This document shows positions 28,149-36,331 of a stretch of 64,000 nucleotides of DNA, piece by piece (position 1 is the first letter of the stretch; each line of letters begins with the position of its first letter). The position numbers and the translations under genes are program-made. The DNA is from Streptomyces musisoli (GTDB lineage: Bacteria > Actinomycetota > Actinomycetes > Streptomycetales > Streptomycetaceae). The DNA is taken from the NCBI RefSeq assembly GCF_016741855.1, contig NZ_JAERRH010000010.1:240303-304302 (forward strand), written 5' to 3'. Below the pieces are notes generated by a model that saw only the letters and a program-made list of their open reading frames with translations, made no database searches and was not told the origin of the DNA.

Positions 28149-28621
28149 CCGGCGAGCGGGTTGTCGATGAGCTGGAGCGGGCCGGTGCCGGTGAGAGTCA
28201 GCTCGACCTGGTCCAGGGCGGTGTACTCGCCGCCGGACGGCGCCCAGGTGACCAGGGCGGTGCCCTCGTACGCCTCGGGCAGGCCGGTGCGGTCCATGTA
28301 GCGCAGGTGCACCTCGGAGGCCGAGCCCCACCCGAACGCGGCCCGGCGGAGGGCCTCGTGCGTGGGGTGATAGGTCTTCGCCTGGTCGTTGATCTTGCGG
28401 TTGATCGTGGCAGACAGCTCGAAGGCCTGGCCGGTCTTGGTGTTCTCGGCCCAGCCCTCACTGTCGTAGCTGCTGGAGTCCTCGATGTTCGGCTCGGCGG
28501 CCGGAGTGAAGGCGGTGATCCCCGGCACCAGCTGCCAGTCGGTGCCGTCCTTGCCGTCCGACATGTCGATCTCCAGCCGCCAGCGGCGGGCCAGAGCTGT
28601 GGTGGGCGTGGGCGTGGACAT
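28145..28621 (-). CDS. Major tail (tube) protein
   Basis: This 158-residue protein contains WRLEIDMSDGKDGTDWQLVP, FTPAAEPNIEDSSSYDSEGW and a C-terminal Thr/Leu-rich beta strand ELTLTGTGPLQLI, typical of actinophage tail tube proteins. It polymerises into the tail tube around the tape measure. The position, before the chaperone pair, supports the call. Confidence 0.9.
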   Translation of the reverse strand: MSTPTPTTALARRWRLEIDMSDGKDGTDWQLVPGITAFTPAAEPNIEDSSSYDSEGWAENTKTGQAFELSATINRKINDQAKTYHPTHEALRRAAFGWGSASEVHLRYMDRTGLPEAYEGTALVTWAPSGGEYTALDQVELTLTGTGPLQLIDNPLAG

Positions 28622-28630
28622 GCGGTCCTC

Positions 28631-29068
28631 CTAATCGATCAGGTGGGGCCCGGACCTGGTCGTCCGGAAGTAGTAGTTCGCGGTCAGCTCCATGCGGCCC
28701 CGGTCGTCCTGGCCGATCCACGCCTGGGACTGCCGCCACGACAGAGCCACGTGGACGCCGCCGGCCGTGTAGTGCTGCCGGTTGTGCAGTACGGAGAACA
28801 CGCCGTTGCCGAGCTGCACCAGGTCGGTCGGGTCCGTGCCCGCGCGCATGCGCACCTGGATGCCGGTGATCGCGTTCGTGGTGTCGTCGTCGGCGACCGG
28901 GTATGGCGTCAGGCCGAGCGCGCGGTCCGGGCCGTCCGGCATGCGACCGAGCACCACTGCGGTGCTGTCTTGCGGCAGGACGTCGTCAGGCGAGTAGACG
29001 CCGACGCCCTCGGTGTCGAGGAGGACCGCGATCCCTGTAAGGAGGTCGGTGTCGTGGGTGTCGGTCAC
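28631..29068 (-). CDS. Tail terminator / minor capsid-like connector protein
   Basis: This 145-residue protein has features of the small phage minor-capsid/tail-terminator family: an N-terminal LLTGIAVLLDTEGVGVYSPD and a C-terminal SGPHLID. In siphoviruses the gene just upstream of the tail tube encodes the terminator that caps the tail at the head end. It overlaps the upstream gene by ATGA. Confidence 0.75.
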   Translation of the reverse strand: MTDTHDTDLLTGIAVLLDTEGVGVYSPDDVLPQDSTAVVLGRMPDGPDRALGLTPYPVADDDTTNAITGIQVRMRAGTDPTDLVQLGNGVFSVLHNRQHYTAGGVHVALSWRQSQAWIGQDDRGRMELTANYYFRTTRSGPHLID

Positions 29069-29415
29069 CGCAGGGCCCGCCGGATCTGGGCGGCGATGAG
29101 CGCGGCGACGTCCTGGCGGCTGCTGTTAAGCGGCGTCTCCAGGTACTTGGCGGTCCGGCCGGGCGCGTGCCCGTAGTCCAGCTGCTCGTGCTGGCGGACC
29201 GCGTACGGGGTGTCGTAGCTGACCATCGCGGTCAGCGACGCCGGATCCACGCTCGCCGCCCCGGACCGCTGAAGCGCTGCCTCGTCGAGAGGGACGACCT
29301 CAGCGCTCTGTGCGAGGACGTGCTCGGCGCCGAGGAGCAGGCCGCGGGCGGCTCCTTCACGGAGTGCCTGTGTCGCAGGTCCGGCGTCGAAGCGTAGGCG
29401 GAAGCTCTGCGGCAC
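29065..29415 (-). CDS. Head-tail connector (HK97 gp10-like)
   Basis: This 116-residue protein contains ALREGAARGLLLGAEHVLAQ and VSYDTPYAVRQHEQLDYGHA, matching minor capsid/neck proteins of the HK97 gp10 type that complete the tail. TPYAxxQH is the most typical phrase. It is the third connector gene in the row. Confidence 0.8.
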   Translation of the reverse strand: MPQSFRLRFDAGPATQALREGAARGLLLGAEHVLAQSAEVVPLDEAALQRSGAASVDPASLTAMVSYDTPYAVRQHEQLDYGHAPGRTAKYLETPLNSSRQDVAALIAAQIRRALR

Positions 29416-29424
29416 AGCGGCCTC

Positions 29425-29739
29425 CTATTCGAGATGGATTTCCACGTGGTCCGGGGTGGGCAGGCCACCGCCGTCGTGGTCGGCGAGTTGGATCACGCGG
29501 GTCACGCGGCCGGACGGCAGCCTGACCCGCGAGCCCGGGGGTGCCTGCGTGCCCGGGTCGGCGAACACCGTCGAGCCCGAGGTCACGTCGTCCCCGCCCG
29601 GTGAACGGACGGTGCGGGTCTGCTCGTCAACGAAGCAGCGGACCGTGGCCGCGGCGCCGAAGCGCGAGCCCTTGCTCGTCTCGCCGAGGTACGGCTCGAT
29701 GGTGACCTCATGCCGCATGAGGAACCGAGGGATCAGCAC
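29425..29739 (-). CDS. Head closure protein
   Basis: This 104-residue protein begins MLIPRFLMRHEVTIEPYLGE and contains RCFVDEQTRTVRSPGGDDVT and a beta-rich C-terminus (VRLPSGRVTRVIQLADHDGG). The layout is that of SPP1 gp16-like head closure proteins. It overlaps the adaptor gene upstream by seven bases. Confidence 0.75.
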   Translation of the reverse strand: MLIPRFLMRHEVTIEPYLGETSKGSRFGAAATVRCFVDEQTRTVRSPGGDDVTSGSTVFADPGTQAPPGSRVRLPSGRVTRVIQLADHDGGGLPTPDHVEIHLE

Positions 29740-30158
29740 ACCGACACCGCGCCCATCTGCCAGATGTCCGGGGTCAGTGCCGGGTCGAGGAGCGCATCCC
29801 AGACCTCGGGGGCAAGCTGGCGGGCGGGCGCGTCCTCACCGCTCACCGCGGTCACCGATCGGCCGAGCTGCACGCTGCCAATCGCGACCGAGCCCCAGCC
29901 GACAGCGTCCGCGCCGGACGGATCGCCCACGGTTTCCCACCACGCGACCTGGGCGCAGACCGCGTCTCTGAAGGCGGCGGCTACCAGGGGATGGGTGGGC
30001 AGGCCACTGACGGCGTCGACGTCGTACACGCAGTACCGGAGCACGAGCCGCTCCAGCATGCGCGACGCCCTGCTCAGCAGGCCGGCCGTCTGTGCTGTGG
30101 CGGTCGGGGCCCCGGTATACGCCTGGTACTCGTCGACCGTCGCGTACACCCTTTCCAT
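29733..30158 (-). CDS. Head-tail adaptor protein
   Basis: This 141-residue helical protein contains YATVDEYQAYTG, LLSRASRMLERLVLRYCVYD and AFRDAVCAQVAWWE, typical of gp6/gp15-type adaptors that bind the portal ring. It is the first of the four connector genes after the capsid block. Confidence 0.8.
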   Translation of the reverse strand: MERVYATVDEYQAYTGAPTATAQTAGLLSRASRMLERLVLRYCVYDVDAVSGLPTHPLVAAAFRDAVCAQVAWWETVGDPSGADAVGWGSVAIGSVQLGRSVTAVSGEDAPARQLAPEVWDALLDPALTPDIWQMGAVSVC

Positions 30159-30228
30159 GGCTGTCCCTTCCTGGCTCGGGGCGGCCGCGGTGGGCGGGGA
30201 GACCCGGAAGCCTCTCCGCCCGCCGCGG

Positions 30229-30741
30229 CTACGCGGATGCGCCGATGATGTGGACGTCGTAGGACACGCTGCTCCCGGCCCCCGAGTTGGCGACCTTCAG
30301 CAGGTCCCCGGCGCCGGCCGTGACCACATAGCCGGTGGCGTCGGCCTGACCGGTGCCAACCGCGAGGAAGGCGCCCGGGCGCAGGATGACGGTCCCGGTC
30401 GCCCCCAGCAGCGAGGCCCAGGCGTTGCTGGAGGCGGCGCCGAGGACGACGTTGTTGCTGTTCCCGGCGGCCGCCGCGATGACCAGGCCCTTGATGCCGG
30501 CGAAGGTCACCGCCGCCCCGAAGGCGTCGATGAGGGCGCCCGCGAGGTCGAGATCCTCCGTCGCGCTCGCAGCCAGGGTGCGCCGGTCGGAGAACACACG
30601 GTCGGCCTTGCCCGCACCGGTGCCGTTGAGGAGCTGCATCTGCCGCGCCAGGGACTGCGGTGCGCGGCTCGTACCGAGGTCGATCGTCGTGCTCTGCTCC
30701 GCGAACGCGGAGACGGCCAGCACTGTGCCGGACAGCGGCAT
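30229..30741 (-). CDS. Capsid-block structural protein of unknown role
   Basis: This 170-residue protein has an N-terminal Leu/Ser/Gln-rich part and a central part (AAVTFAGIKGLVIAAAAGNS, GTVILRPGAFLAVGTGQADA) that looks like a beta-sandwich. It is probably a virion or capsid-associated protein by position and composition. I do not recognise the family. It is coupled to the preceding gene by ATGA (30738-30741). Confidence 0.6.
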   Translation of the reverse strand: MPLSGTVLAVSAFAEQSTTIDLGTSRAPQSLARQMQLLNGTGAGKADRVFSDRRTLAASATEDLDLAGALIDAFGAAVTFAGIKGLVIAAAAGNSNNVVLGAASSNAWASLLGATGTVILRPGAFLAVGTGQADATGYVVTAGAGDLLKVANSGAGSSVSYDVHIIGASA

Positions 30742-31190
30742 CAGCTACCACCTCCATAGCGCTCCACCAGTCCATAGCGCTCCATCAGCTGCTCCTTGGT
30801 GAGGCCCTCGATGTCCGACTGCCGCTCGGGGTCGTCCTCGACGGTGCGGGCGTAGTCCTGCCACTCGGCCTTCGTCGCGTTCTTGGCCGGGGCCTTCACG
30901 GCACTGTCCGTCTCGCCCTCGGTGCCGACCGTGGTCAGCTCCTGGCCGCCCGGCGTCTCGGCAGGAGCGGGGCGCTCCTCGCGGAGTTCGGCGTTGGTCT
31001 TCGGCACGTCCGCGGACGGGTCGTGCACACCGGGCGCGGTGAGAGTCGGCCGGGACAGCACGCCGTCGTTGACGACCTGCGGCGTCTCGTCGCCCTCAAC
31101 GACGTCCCAGTTGTCCAGGCTGTCGAGGCGGGCGGACCGGCCGTCGATCTCCACCCGGTCCCCGGTGCGCTTGTTGAAGTAAGTCGTCAT
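30741..31190 (-). CDS. Hypothetical phage protein, capsid block
   Basis: This 149-residue acidic protein starts MTTYFNKRTGDRVEIDGRSA and ends with a helical segment DDPERQSDIEGLTKEQLMER. The middle is disordered. The N-terminal phrase resembles small actinophage proteins between the coat and connector genes, of unknown role. ATGA overlaps couple it to both neighbours. Confidence 0.65.
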   Translation of the reverse strand: MTTYFNKRTGDRVEIDGRSARLDSLDNWDVVEGDETPQVVNDGVLSRPTLTAPGVHDPSADVPKTNAELREERPAPAETPGGQELTTVGTEGETDSAVKAPAKNATKAEWQDYARTVEDDPERQSDIEGLTKEQLMERYGLVERYGGGS

Positions 31191-31570
31191 GCCGGTACCG
31201 CCGTCCTGAAGTCGACCTGAACGAGGATCTCGGTCGGGGTGCCGGCCGGGGAGGCGAGCACCACGCTGATGTTGTCTCCGACCACACACGCCGCGTTCTG
31301 GACGGTGGTGTTGCCCGCCCATGCGTCCGTCGAGGTGGCCATCGGGGAGGCGAGGACGTCCTGGGCGCCGTGCTTGACCTGGACGGTGCCGCCGGTGCCG
31401 CCCGTCCGGTAGGCCCGAACGGCGATGATGTTCGTGGCAGCCGGGACCTTGCAGAGCTGATAGGTGCCCGCGGTACCAGCGGCCACCCGGACTTCCTTGC
31501 TGTAGGTGCGGACGTGCGACAGGTCGACCTCGCCGCCCTTGCCGTCCACGCTGTGGACCTTGTAGCCCAT
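31187..31570 (-). CDS. Putative capsid decoration-like protein
   Basis: This 127-residue protein is beta-rich (LVQVDFRTAVPA at the C-terminus, TNIIAVRAYRTGGTGGTVQV in the middle). It follows the coat protein gene directly, where decoration or accessory capsid proteins are often found. The assignment rests on position and composition only. Confidence 0.5.
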   Translation of the reverse strand: MGYKVHSVDGKGGEVDLSHVRTYSKEVRVAAGTAGTYQLCKVPAATNIIAVRAYRTGGTGGTVQVKHGAQDVLASPMATSTDAWAGNTTVQNAACVVGDNISVVLASPAGTPTEILVQVDFRTAVPA

Positions 31571-31626
31571 AAGGGCTCCTTTCAGGGGTGCGCGGCGCCC
31601 GCGCGCTTACGGGCGCGCGGGGTGGG

Positions 31627-32576
31627 TCAGGCAGCGTCGGCGCCCTTGATGAGCACGGCCCGGTTGGCGTCGAGGGTCTTCGTGCCGTACAGGCAGTCGA
31701 TCGACACGACCATCTGCTTCTTGTCGATGTCGTAGTCGCGGTGATCCGCAGTGCGAAGCCCTTGTAGTTCATGATCGCGGCGTCGAGGGCACCCTGCGGA
31801 AGCTCCAGCGGCCGGAAGGCGAGCGCGAATGCCGTCTTGTGGAAGGCGACGCTGACCTCGGTGGTTGGCTGGCCCGAGGCCGGGGAGCCGGCGGGCTGTC
31901 CGATGTTCTGCGTCCAGTACGGGTCGAAGCCCGAGACGCGGGCGCCCATCGACGCCTCCAGCAGGCCCTCGGTGGACCCGCGGTGGTCGGCCTGCCGCCA
32001 GGTCTTCTCGGCGACCCAGCGGGCCCTCGTGGTCGGGCCCGTGATGACGGCGCGCTGGGTAGTGGGCACCTTCTTCAGGTCGAGGACGTTGCCGGCCTCG
32101 ATGAGGACGCGGGAGTCGGACCAGGGGTAGTGGCCGCCCGGGTAGTTGTAGTCCTCGCCCGCGGCGTTCTCGGAGACGGCACCGACCTCCTGCACGATGT
32201 CGTCGCGGAGCGCGAGGATGTCCCGGTCGATCTTCTGGGCGATGGCCTCCATGGCTGGGGTGAGGAGCTGCTCGTCGAAGTCCTGGATCTTCAGCGTCAT
32301 GTCCTCGGACGTGACGGCGAAGGAGACGTCGGCGAAGTGGTTCAGCGTCATGTTGACGCTGGTTTCCTGTGCCTCCTGGACCGTGATGCCGGCCGCGCGG
32401 TTGTACTCGTTCGCGGTGAACATCGCGGGCTTGCGGATGGTGATCGCGTCACCCTGCTTGCGATTGAATTCCGCTTCGTAGTCCCTGTGGACGAGGGACG
32501 CGGCGACGGTGGTCTCGTACAGGTTCGCCAGCGCCTGCTGGGCGATGACCTGCGCGGTCAGAAACGTGTTGGCCAT
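31627..32576 (-). pseudogene. Major capsid protein, P22 coat-like, with a one-base frameshift
   Basis: The gene starts MANTFLTAQVIAQQALANLY and carries the P22 gp5-type coat features TIRKPAMFTANEYNRA and VSFAVTSEDMTLKIQDFDEQ. The frame is intact to NYKGFALRIT near 31742. Beyond it the expected C-terminus (DYDIDKKQMVVSIDCLYGTK, then TLDANRAVLIKGADAA and a stop at 31627-31629) is in the -1 frame. The intact length would be 316 residues. One C is missing from ACCCGC on the coding strand (GG at 31740-31741). Either the prophage cannot make coat protein, or the base was lost in sequencing. Confidence 0.85.
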
Positions 32577-32589
32577 GGGGTGCTACCTC

Positions 32590-33405
32590 CTATCCGGCAC
32601 GGCGCTTGCGGCGCGCAGCCCGGATCTCGTCGATCGTCTGCGGTTCGGAGGAGGACCCGCCCCCGCCGTTGAAGTCGCTGCTGGTGCGGTCCGGCGCGGC
32701 CGGTCCCGTCTTGAACTTCGCGTCGTCCTCGACGGCCTTCTTGATGGCGTCGGAGACCTTCTTGCTGAACCCGTCCTCGGTGGGGTCGAGGTGCTTGATC
32801 GAGTCGAGGAACTTCCGGGAGTCGGTGAGCGCGCCCGGGTCCGCCCCGTGCTTCGCCGCACCGCGGTACACAGCCAGCTCCCGCGCGGTGTCACGGTGCG
32901 CAGCGGTCGCGCGCTCGATCTCCGCGGTGAGCTTCGCCGGGTCCGGCGGCACCTGCTCCTTGTCGTCGTCCTTGATCAGGCCGAGGGCCTTGCCCAGCTC
33001 CTTCACGATCTCGGAGCGGGCCTCGTCGGCCGCGGTCTTCTTCGCGGTCGTACGGGCCTTCGCCGCGTCCGCGTTCGCCGCCTTCAGCTCCTTCTGGAGC
33101 CGGGCGATCGTTGCGGCCGGGTCCTCGTCCCCGCTCTTCCTGGCGGGTGCCTTGGGCTTCGGCGTGGCCTTGTCGTCCTGGCCGCTGGCGTCCGTGTCGT
33201 CTCCGCCGGTGTCGTCGTCGCCGGCCCCGCCAGCGTCGTCTCCCGCGTCGTCGTCCGAGCCGCCGTCATCGCTGTCGCCGCTGTCGGATCCGGAGCCGTC
33301 TCCGTCCCCTCCGTCGGCGTACAGGAACGGGCCGAAAGGGCCGGTGGCGTAGGGGTGGGCCCAGCCAGTGCCGTGGGCGTGGCGAGGAAGGGTTCGCTTC
33401 TGCAT
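32590..33405 (-). CDS. Capsid scaffolding protein
   Basis: This 271-residue protein has an N-terminal extension ending in FGPFLYADGG, a long Asp/Gly/Ser-rich linker, and a helical coiled region (ATIARLQKELKAANADAAKA). The C-terminus (FNGGGGSSSEPQTIDEIRAA then RRKRRAG) is basic, as in scaffolds that bind the coat shell. I used ATG 33405 because AGGAG lies eight bases upstream. It precedes the coat protein gene, as expected. Confidence 0.85.
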   Translation of the reverse strand: MQKRTLPRHAHGTGWAHPYATGPFGPFLYADGGDGDGSGSDSGDSDDGGSDDDAGDDAGGAGDDDTGGDDTDASGQDDKATPKPKAPARKSGDEDPAATIARLQKELKAANADAAKARTTAKKTAADEARSEIVKELGKALGLIKDDDKEQVPPDPAKLTAEIERATAAHRDTARELAVYRGAAKHGADPGALTDSRKFLDSIKHLDPTEDGFSKKVSDAIKKAVEDDAKFKTGPAAPDRTSSDFNGGGGSSSEPQTIDEIRAARRKRRAG

Positions 33406-33499
33406 GTCGTGCACTCCTGGTGCGCGTCGGAGGGAGGCCCCGCACCCGGCGGAGCGGTACTGCGATCCGGCCCGCTCCTGGCGGGCGGAAGACTGGGGG

Positions 33500-34615
33500 T
33501 TAGCGGGCCGTCTCCAGCTGCTCGCGATGGCTCTTGCGCGGCAGGCCGGTGCTGGCGGTCAGCTCGCGGATGCGGTCCTGGTAGGCGCGCACCCGCGCCC
33601 GCCTGGTCTTCGCCGTCGCGTCGTCCAGTGCCGCGTCGGTGAGCCTCTTCCACTTGCGGACCTGCCGCTCCAGGTAGCGCTGCTGCTGGGTGTCCTCGTA
33701 GGTGCCGCGCGACGGCTGCGCCTTGGGCACGCGGGAGACGCCGGGGAGGTATGCCGAGACGCTGTGACGGCAGTTCGGGTGCATCAGGCCGGCGGTCCGC
33801 GCCTCCGGCAGACTGCCGGCCACCGTGACCGTGATGATCCGGTCGTCCTCCGTGGCGTGCTCGACCTGCACCTGACGAGCGCCCGCCTTGCCATCCCGGA
33901 CCAGGACCTTCCGCTCCCAGGGCCGGCACAGCGGGCACTCCTCGGGTGCCTGGGACACGATCACCAGGTCGACTCCGGCTGCCCCGAGACGATCTGAGTG
34001 TGCCTCGATCGCGGCCCGGCCGACCGCGGACCGCATGGCCATTTCCACGTACGACCGCAGTTCCCACGGGCGTCCGGACCGGTCGATGAACCCGGTCACG
34101 CCACGCTTGGCGAAGGCGTCCAGCGCCGACTGGGCGGCCTGCCGCCGGGTCTGTGTACCGAGTGCCGGCGCTGCGGCCGCCCGGGCCACAACGGACCGGT
34201 AGACGTCCAGGGGCTGCCGCAGCATGCGCAGGTGAGTGGGGCCGGTATCGGCAATGACGGCGGCGGCCAGGCGGTCGATGACGGGTGCCGTCGGCAGCAC
34301 GGAGGTGGCGGCCGCGACCTGGCCGACGCCGAGCGCCCCGAGTTCCGCGACGGCCGCCTGCTGACCGCGCTCGTACGCCTCGGTGAGCGCGCTGTGGATG
34401 GCGCCCGATGCGTCGGCCTGGAGCGCGGCGAGGACCTCGTCCACGGCGCTCTGGAGGTTGCCCAGGGCGGCGAGTTTCAGCTGTGCCCACAGTGGGCTGT
34501 CGATGCCCTGCGCGAGCGCGCGGGTGATCAGGTTGGTGAGGGTGCCGGCCGCGGCTTCGTAGAGGTCCGCCACGGCGCCCGCCAGGTCCTCGGCCATCGC
34601 TGGGGAGACGGGCAC
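33500..34615 (-). CDS. Minor capsid protein (phage_min_cap2/MuF-like)
   Basis: This 371-residue protein starts at GTG 34615, with GGAGG seven bases upstream. It has a helical N-terminus and a C-terminal MuF-type region with the motif ECPLCRPWERKVLV, then HPNCRHSVSAYLPG. The Cys-His cluster is typical of phage minor capsid protein 2. It would be packaged with or attached to the portal side of the capsid. Confidence 0.85.
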   Translation of the reverse strand: MPVSPAMAEDLAGAVADLYEAAAGTLTNLITRALAQGIDSPLWAQLKLAALGNLQSAVDEVLAALQADASGAIHSALTEAYERGQQAAVAELGALGVGQVAAATSVLPTAPVIDRLAAAVIADTGPTHLRMLRQPLDVYRSVVARAAAAPALGTQTRRQAAQSALDAFAKRGVTGFIDRSGRPWELRSYVEMAMRSAVGRAAIEAHSDRLGAAGVDLVIVSQAPEECPLCRPWERKVLVRDGKAGARQVQVEHATEDDRIITVTVAGSLPEARTAGLMHPNCRHSVSAYLPGVSRVPKAQPSRGTYEDTQQQRYLERQVRKWKRLTDAALDDATAKTRRARVRAYQDRIRELTASTGLPRKSHREQLETAR

Positions 34616-34626
34616 CGGGCCACCTC

Positions 34627-36138
34627 CTACGGGATGTCGCCGGTCTGCATCGGATCCGGGACGGCCATGCCCTGCTCCTGGTGGATCCGGTCGACTTCCT
34701 TCTGGACCATGGTGTCGTCCCAGTCGGGGTGCACCATGCGCACCAGGACGTCCGTAGAGGCGGCCTGCGCCCGGCGCAGCACGTCCACCGTGTTGGCCAG
34801 CTGGAGCGGATCCTCCTGGACGCTGTCCTCGAACTCGATGTTCGGCCGCTGGGCGACGATCGAGCCGCCGAAGACGGCCTTGTCGACGGCCAGCAGTGCC
34901 TCGAGGACGTGGCCCAGGGCCGGACGCCATCGCAGGATCTTCCGGCCGCGGGTCGTCATCGACCGGCGCTCCTTGGAGACGACCTCGGTCGCGGTGACAG
35001 CGACGTCGCCGCCGAGCCCGAAGGTCTGGCCCGAGTAGCCGGCCGAGCGCAGGATCTGGTTGATCAGGTCTTCCACCGTGTCGCGGTGCTCTTGCACGCG
35101 GATCGCGAACTGGGCGACGGTCAGCTGCATGTTGTCGCCGCGGGCGAGGGCGTTGATGCCGGCGAAGGCCTCTTGGTCGGGGTTCCAGACGCTGCCCCGG
35201 CCCAGGCCGGCCGACTGGAGGTAGGAGTCCGGGACGACGATGCGGCCCTTGCCGAGGCGGATGTCCCGCATCCAGGACGAGTACGCCTCGTCGAGCTGGT
35301 CCATCAGCGTCTCGACGCCGTCGAGATCGCTACGTCCCAGGTCTTTCAGCTGCTGGTTGCCGCGCCACCGTCGGCTGAGCTGGTTGGGGACGTGCGCGAC
35401 GTCCAGGCCGTCGTAGCCGGTCTCGACGTACGACTCCTCGTTCACCACCGCGGCGAGGCCTTCGGTGGCCGGATGGCCCTGCAACGGGACGACGCGGCCA
35501 AGCTTTCCGTCGGTGCCCTGATACAGGCCGTGCAGGATGCGCCCGCGCTCGTGCCGCTCCAGGTGCCGCCACACCTGGCCGTCCTCCTCATGGACCACGC
35601 GCCAGAACGTCACCGCGGCGAGGCGGCTCCACGCGAACTCGGGAACGGCCCGGTCGGCGTGGACGGCGTCCAGCCACGGCCGGTCCGCGATGCCCTTGTC
35701 GTACACGGGACGCAGGTACACGCCCCCCAGGGCGGCACCGATCTCGGCTCCGGTCTGGAGGGTGGCGAGCATCCCGTCGTCCGTAAGCAGGTCGAGCCGC
35801 TTCGTCGTTGGGTCGTCTTCGACGGTGAACTTGGGTGCTTCGCTGAAGAGGAGGTCCGCGCTGCCCGCGCACAGGTCGCCGGCGAGCGGCACGTGGACTT
35901 TGGTCCGGCGCTCGTTCGGGCTGGTGGGGGTGCCCCACCACCAGCGGGCGAGGCGGCCGACGACCCCGCCGGCGAACTGGGCGGCCTTCAGATCGTGCCC
36001 GTAGCCCGTGTTGCCGCCGTAGAGGGATTCGAGGCGGTCAGGGTCGCCGGACCACCAGGTGTCCCAGGTGCGCATCGCGTCGAGGGCCGGCCGCAGGTGA
36101 GGCGGCGGCCAGGGGACGTTACCCGTGGGCAGCGGCAT
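34627..36138 (-). CDS. Portal protein (SPP1 gp6-like)
   Basis: This 503-residue protein contains MRTWDTWWSGDPDRLESLYG and WDDTMVQKEVDRIHQEQGMA near the C-terminus, with SGQTFGLGGDVAVTATEVVS in the middle. These are recurrent in actinophage portals of the SPP1 gp6 type. The start is ATG 36138 with GGAGG six bases upstream, overlapping the small preceding gene by 20 bases. The portal ring is the DNA gate at one capsid vertex. Confidence 0.92.
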   Translation of the reverse strand: MPLPTGNVPWPPPHLRPALDAMRTWDTWWSGDPDRLESLYGGNTGYGHDLKAAQFAGGVVGRLARWWWGTPTSPNERRTKVHVPLAGDLCAGSADLLFSEAPKFTVEDDPTTKRLDLLTDDGMLATLQTGAEIGAALGGVYLRPVYDKGIADRPWLDAVHADRAVPEFAWSRLAAVTFWRVVHEEDGQVWRHLERHERGRILHGLYQGTDGKLGRVVPLQGHPATEGLAAVVNEESYVETGYDGLDVAHVPNQLSRRWRGNQQLKDLGRSDLDGVETLMDQLDEAYSSWMRDIRLGKGRIVVPDSYLQSAGLGRGSVWNPDQEAFAGINALARGDNMQLTVAQFAIRVQEHRDTVEDLINQILRSAGYSGQTFGLGGDVAVTATEVVSKERRSMTTRGRKILRWRPALGHVLEALLAVDKAVFGGSIVAQRPNIEFEDSVQEDPLQLANTVDVLRRAQAASTDVLVRMVHPDWDDTMVQKEVDRIHQEQGMAVPDPMQTGDIP

Positions 36139-36331
36139 CCGGTGCCTCCTCGTCGTCCGTGGGCAGGCGGTCCAGTCCGTCGGCGGCTTCACGTAGCACC
36201 GCGGCCACCGCGGACCGGATGGAGGTCTCTGTGTCCGAGCCGACTTCGAACTCCACCCACCCGGCCTCGCAGGGCTCGGCGCTGCTGCCGACCTGGAGGT
36301 AGACGGGCAGGCGCACGATGGGGCCGGTCAC
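36119..36331 (-). CDS. Small hypothetical protein between terminase and portal
   Basis: A 70-residue protein (MTGPIVRLPVYLQVGSSAEP at the start) with an acidic C-terminus. The start is GTG 36331; GTGA overlaps the terminase stop. The function is unknown. The overlap with both neighbours suggests a real coupled gene. Confidence 0.6.
   Translation of the reverse strand: MTGPIVRLPVYLQVGSSAEPCEAGWVEFEVGSDTETSIRSAVAAVLREAADGLDRLPTDDEEAPDAAAHG

Noticed and set aside
31736..31745. Programmed frameshifting in the coat protein gene.
   Set aside because: The local sequence ATC ACC GCG ACT lacks a slippery heptamer, and the missing base falls in a short C run typical of indels.
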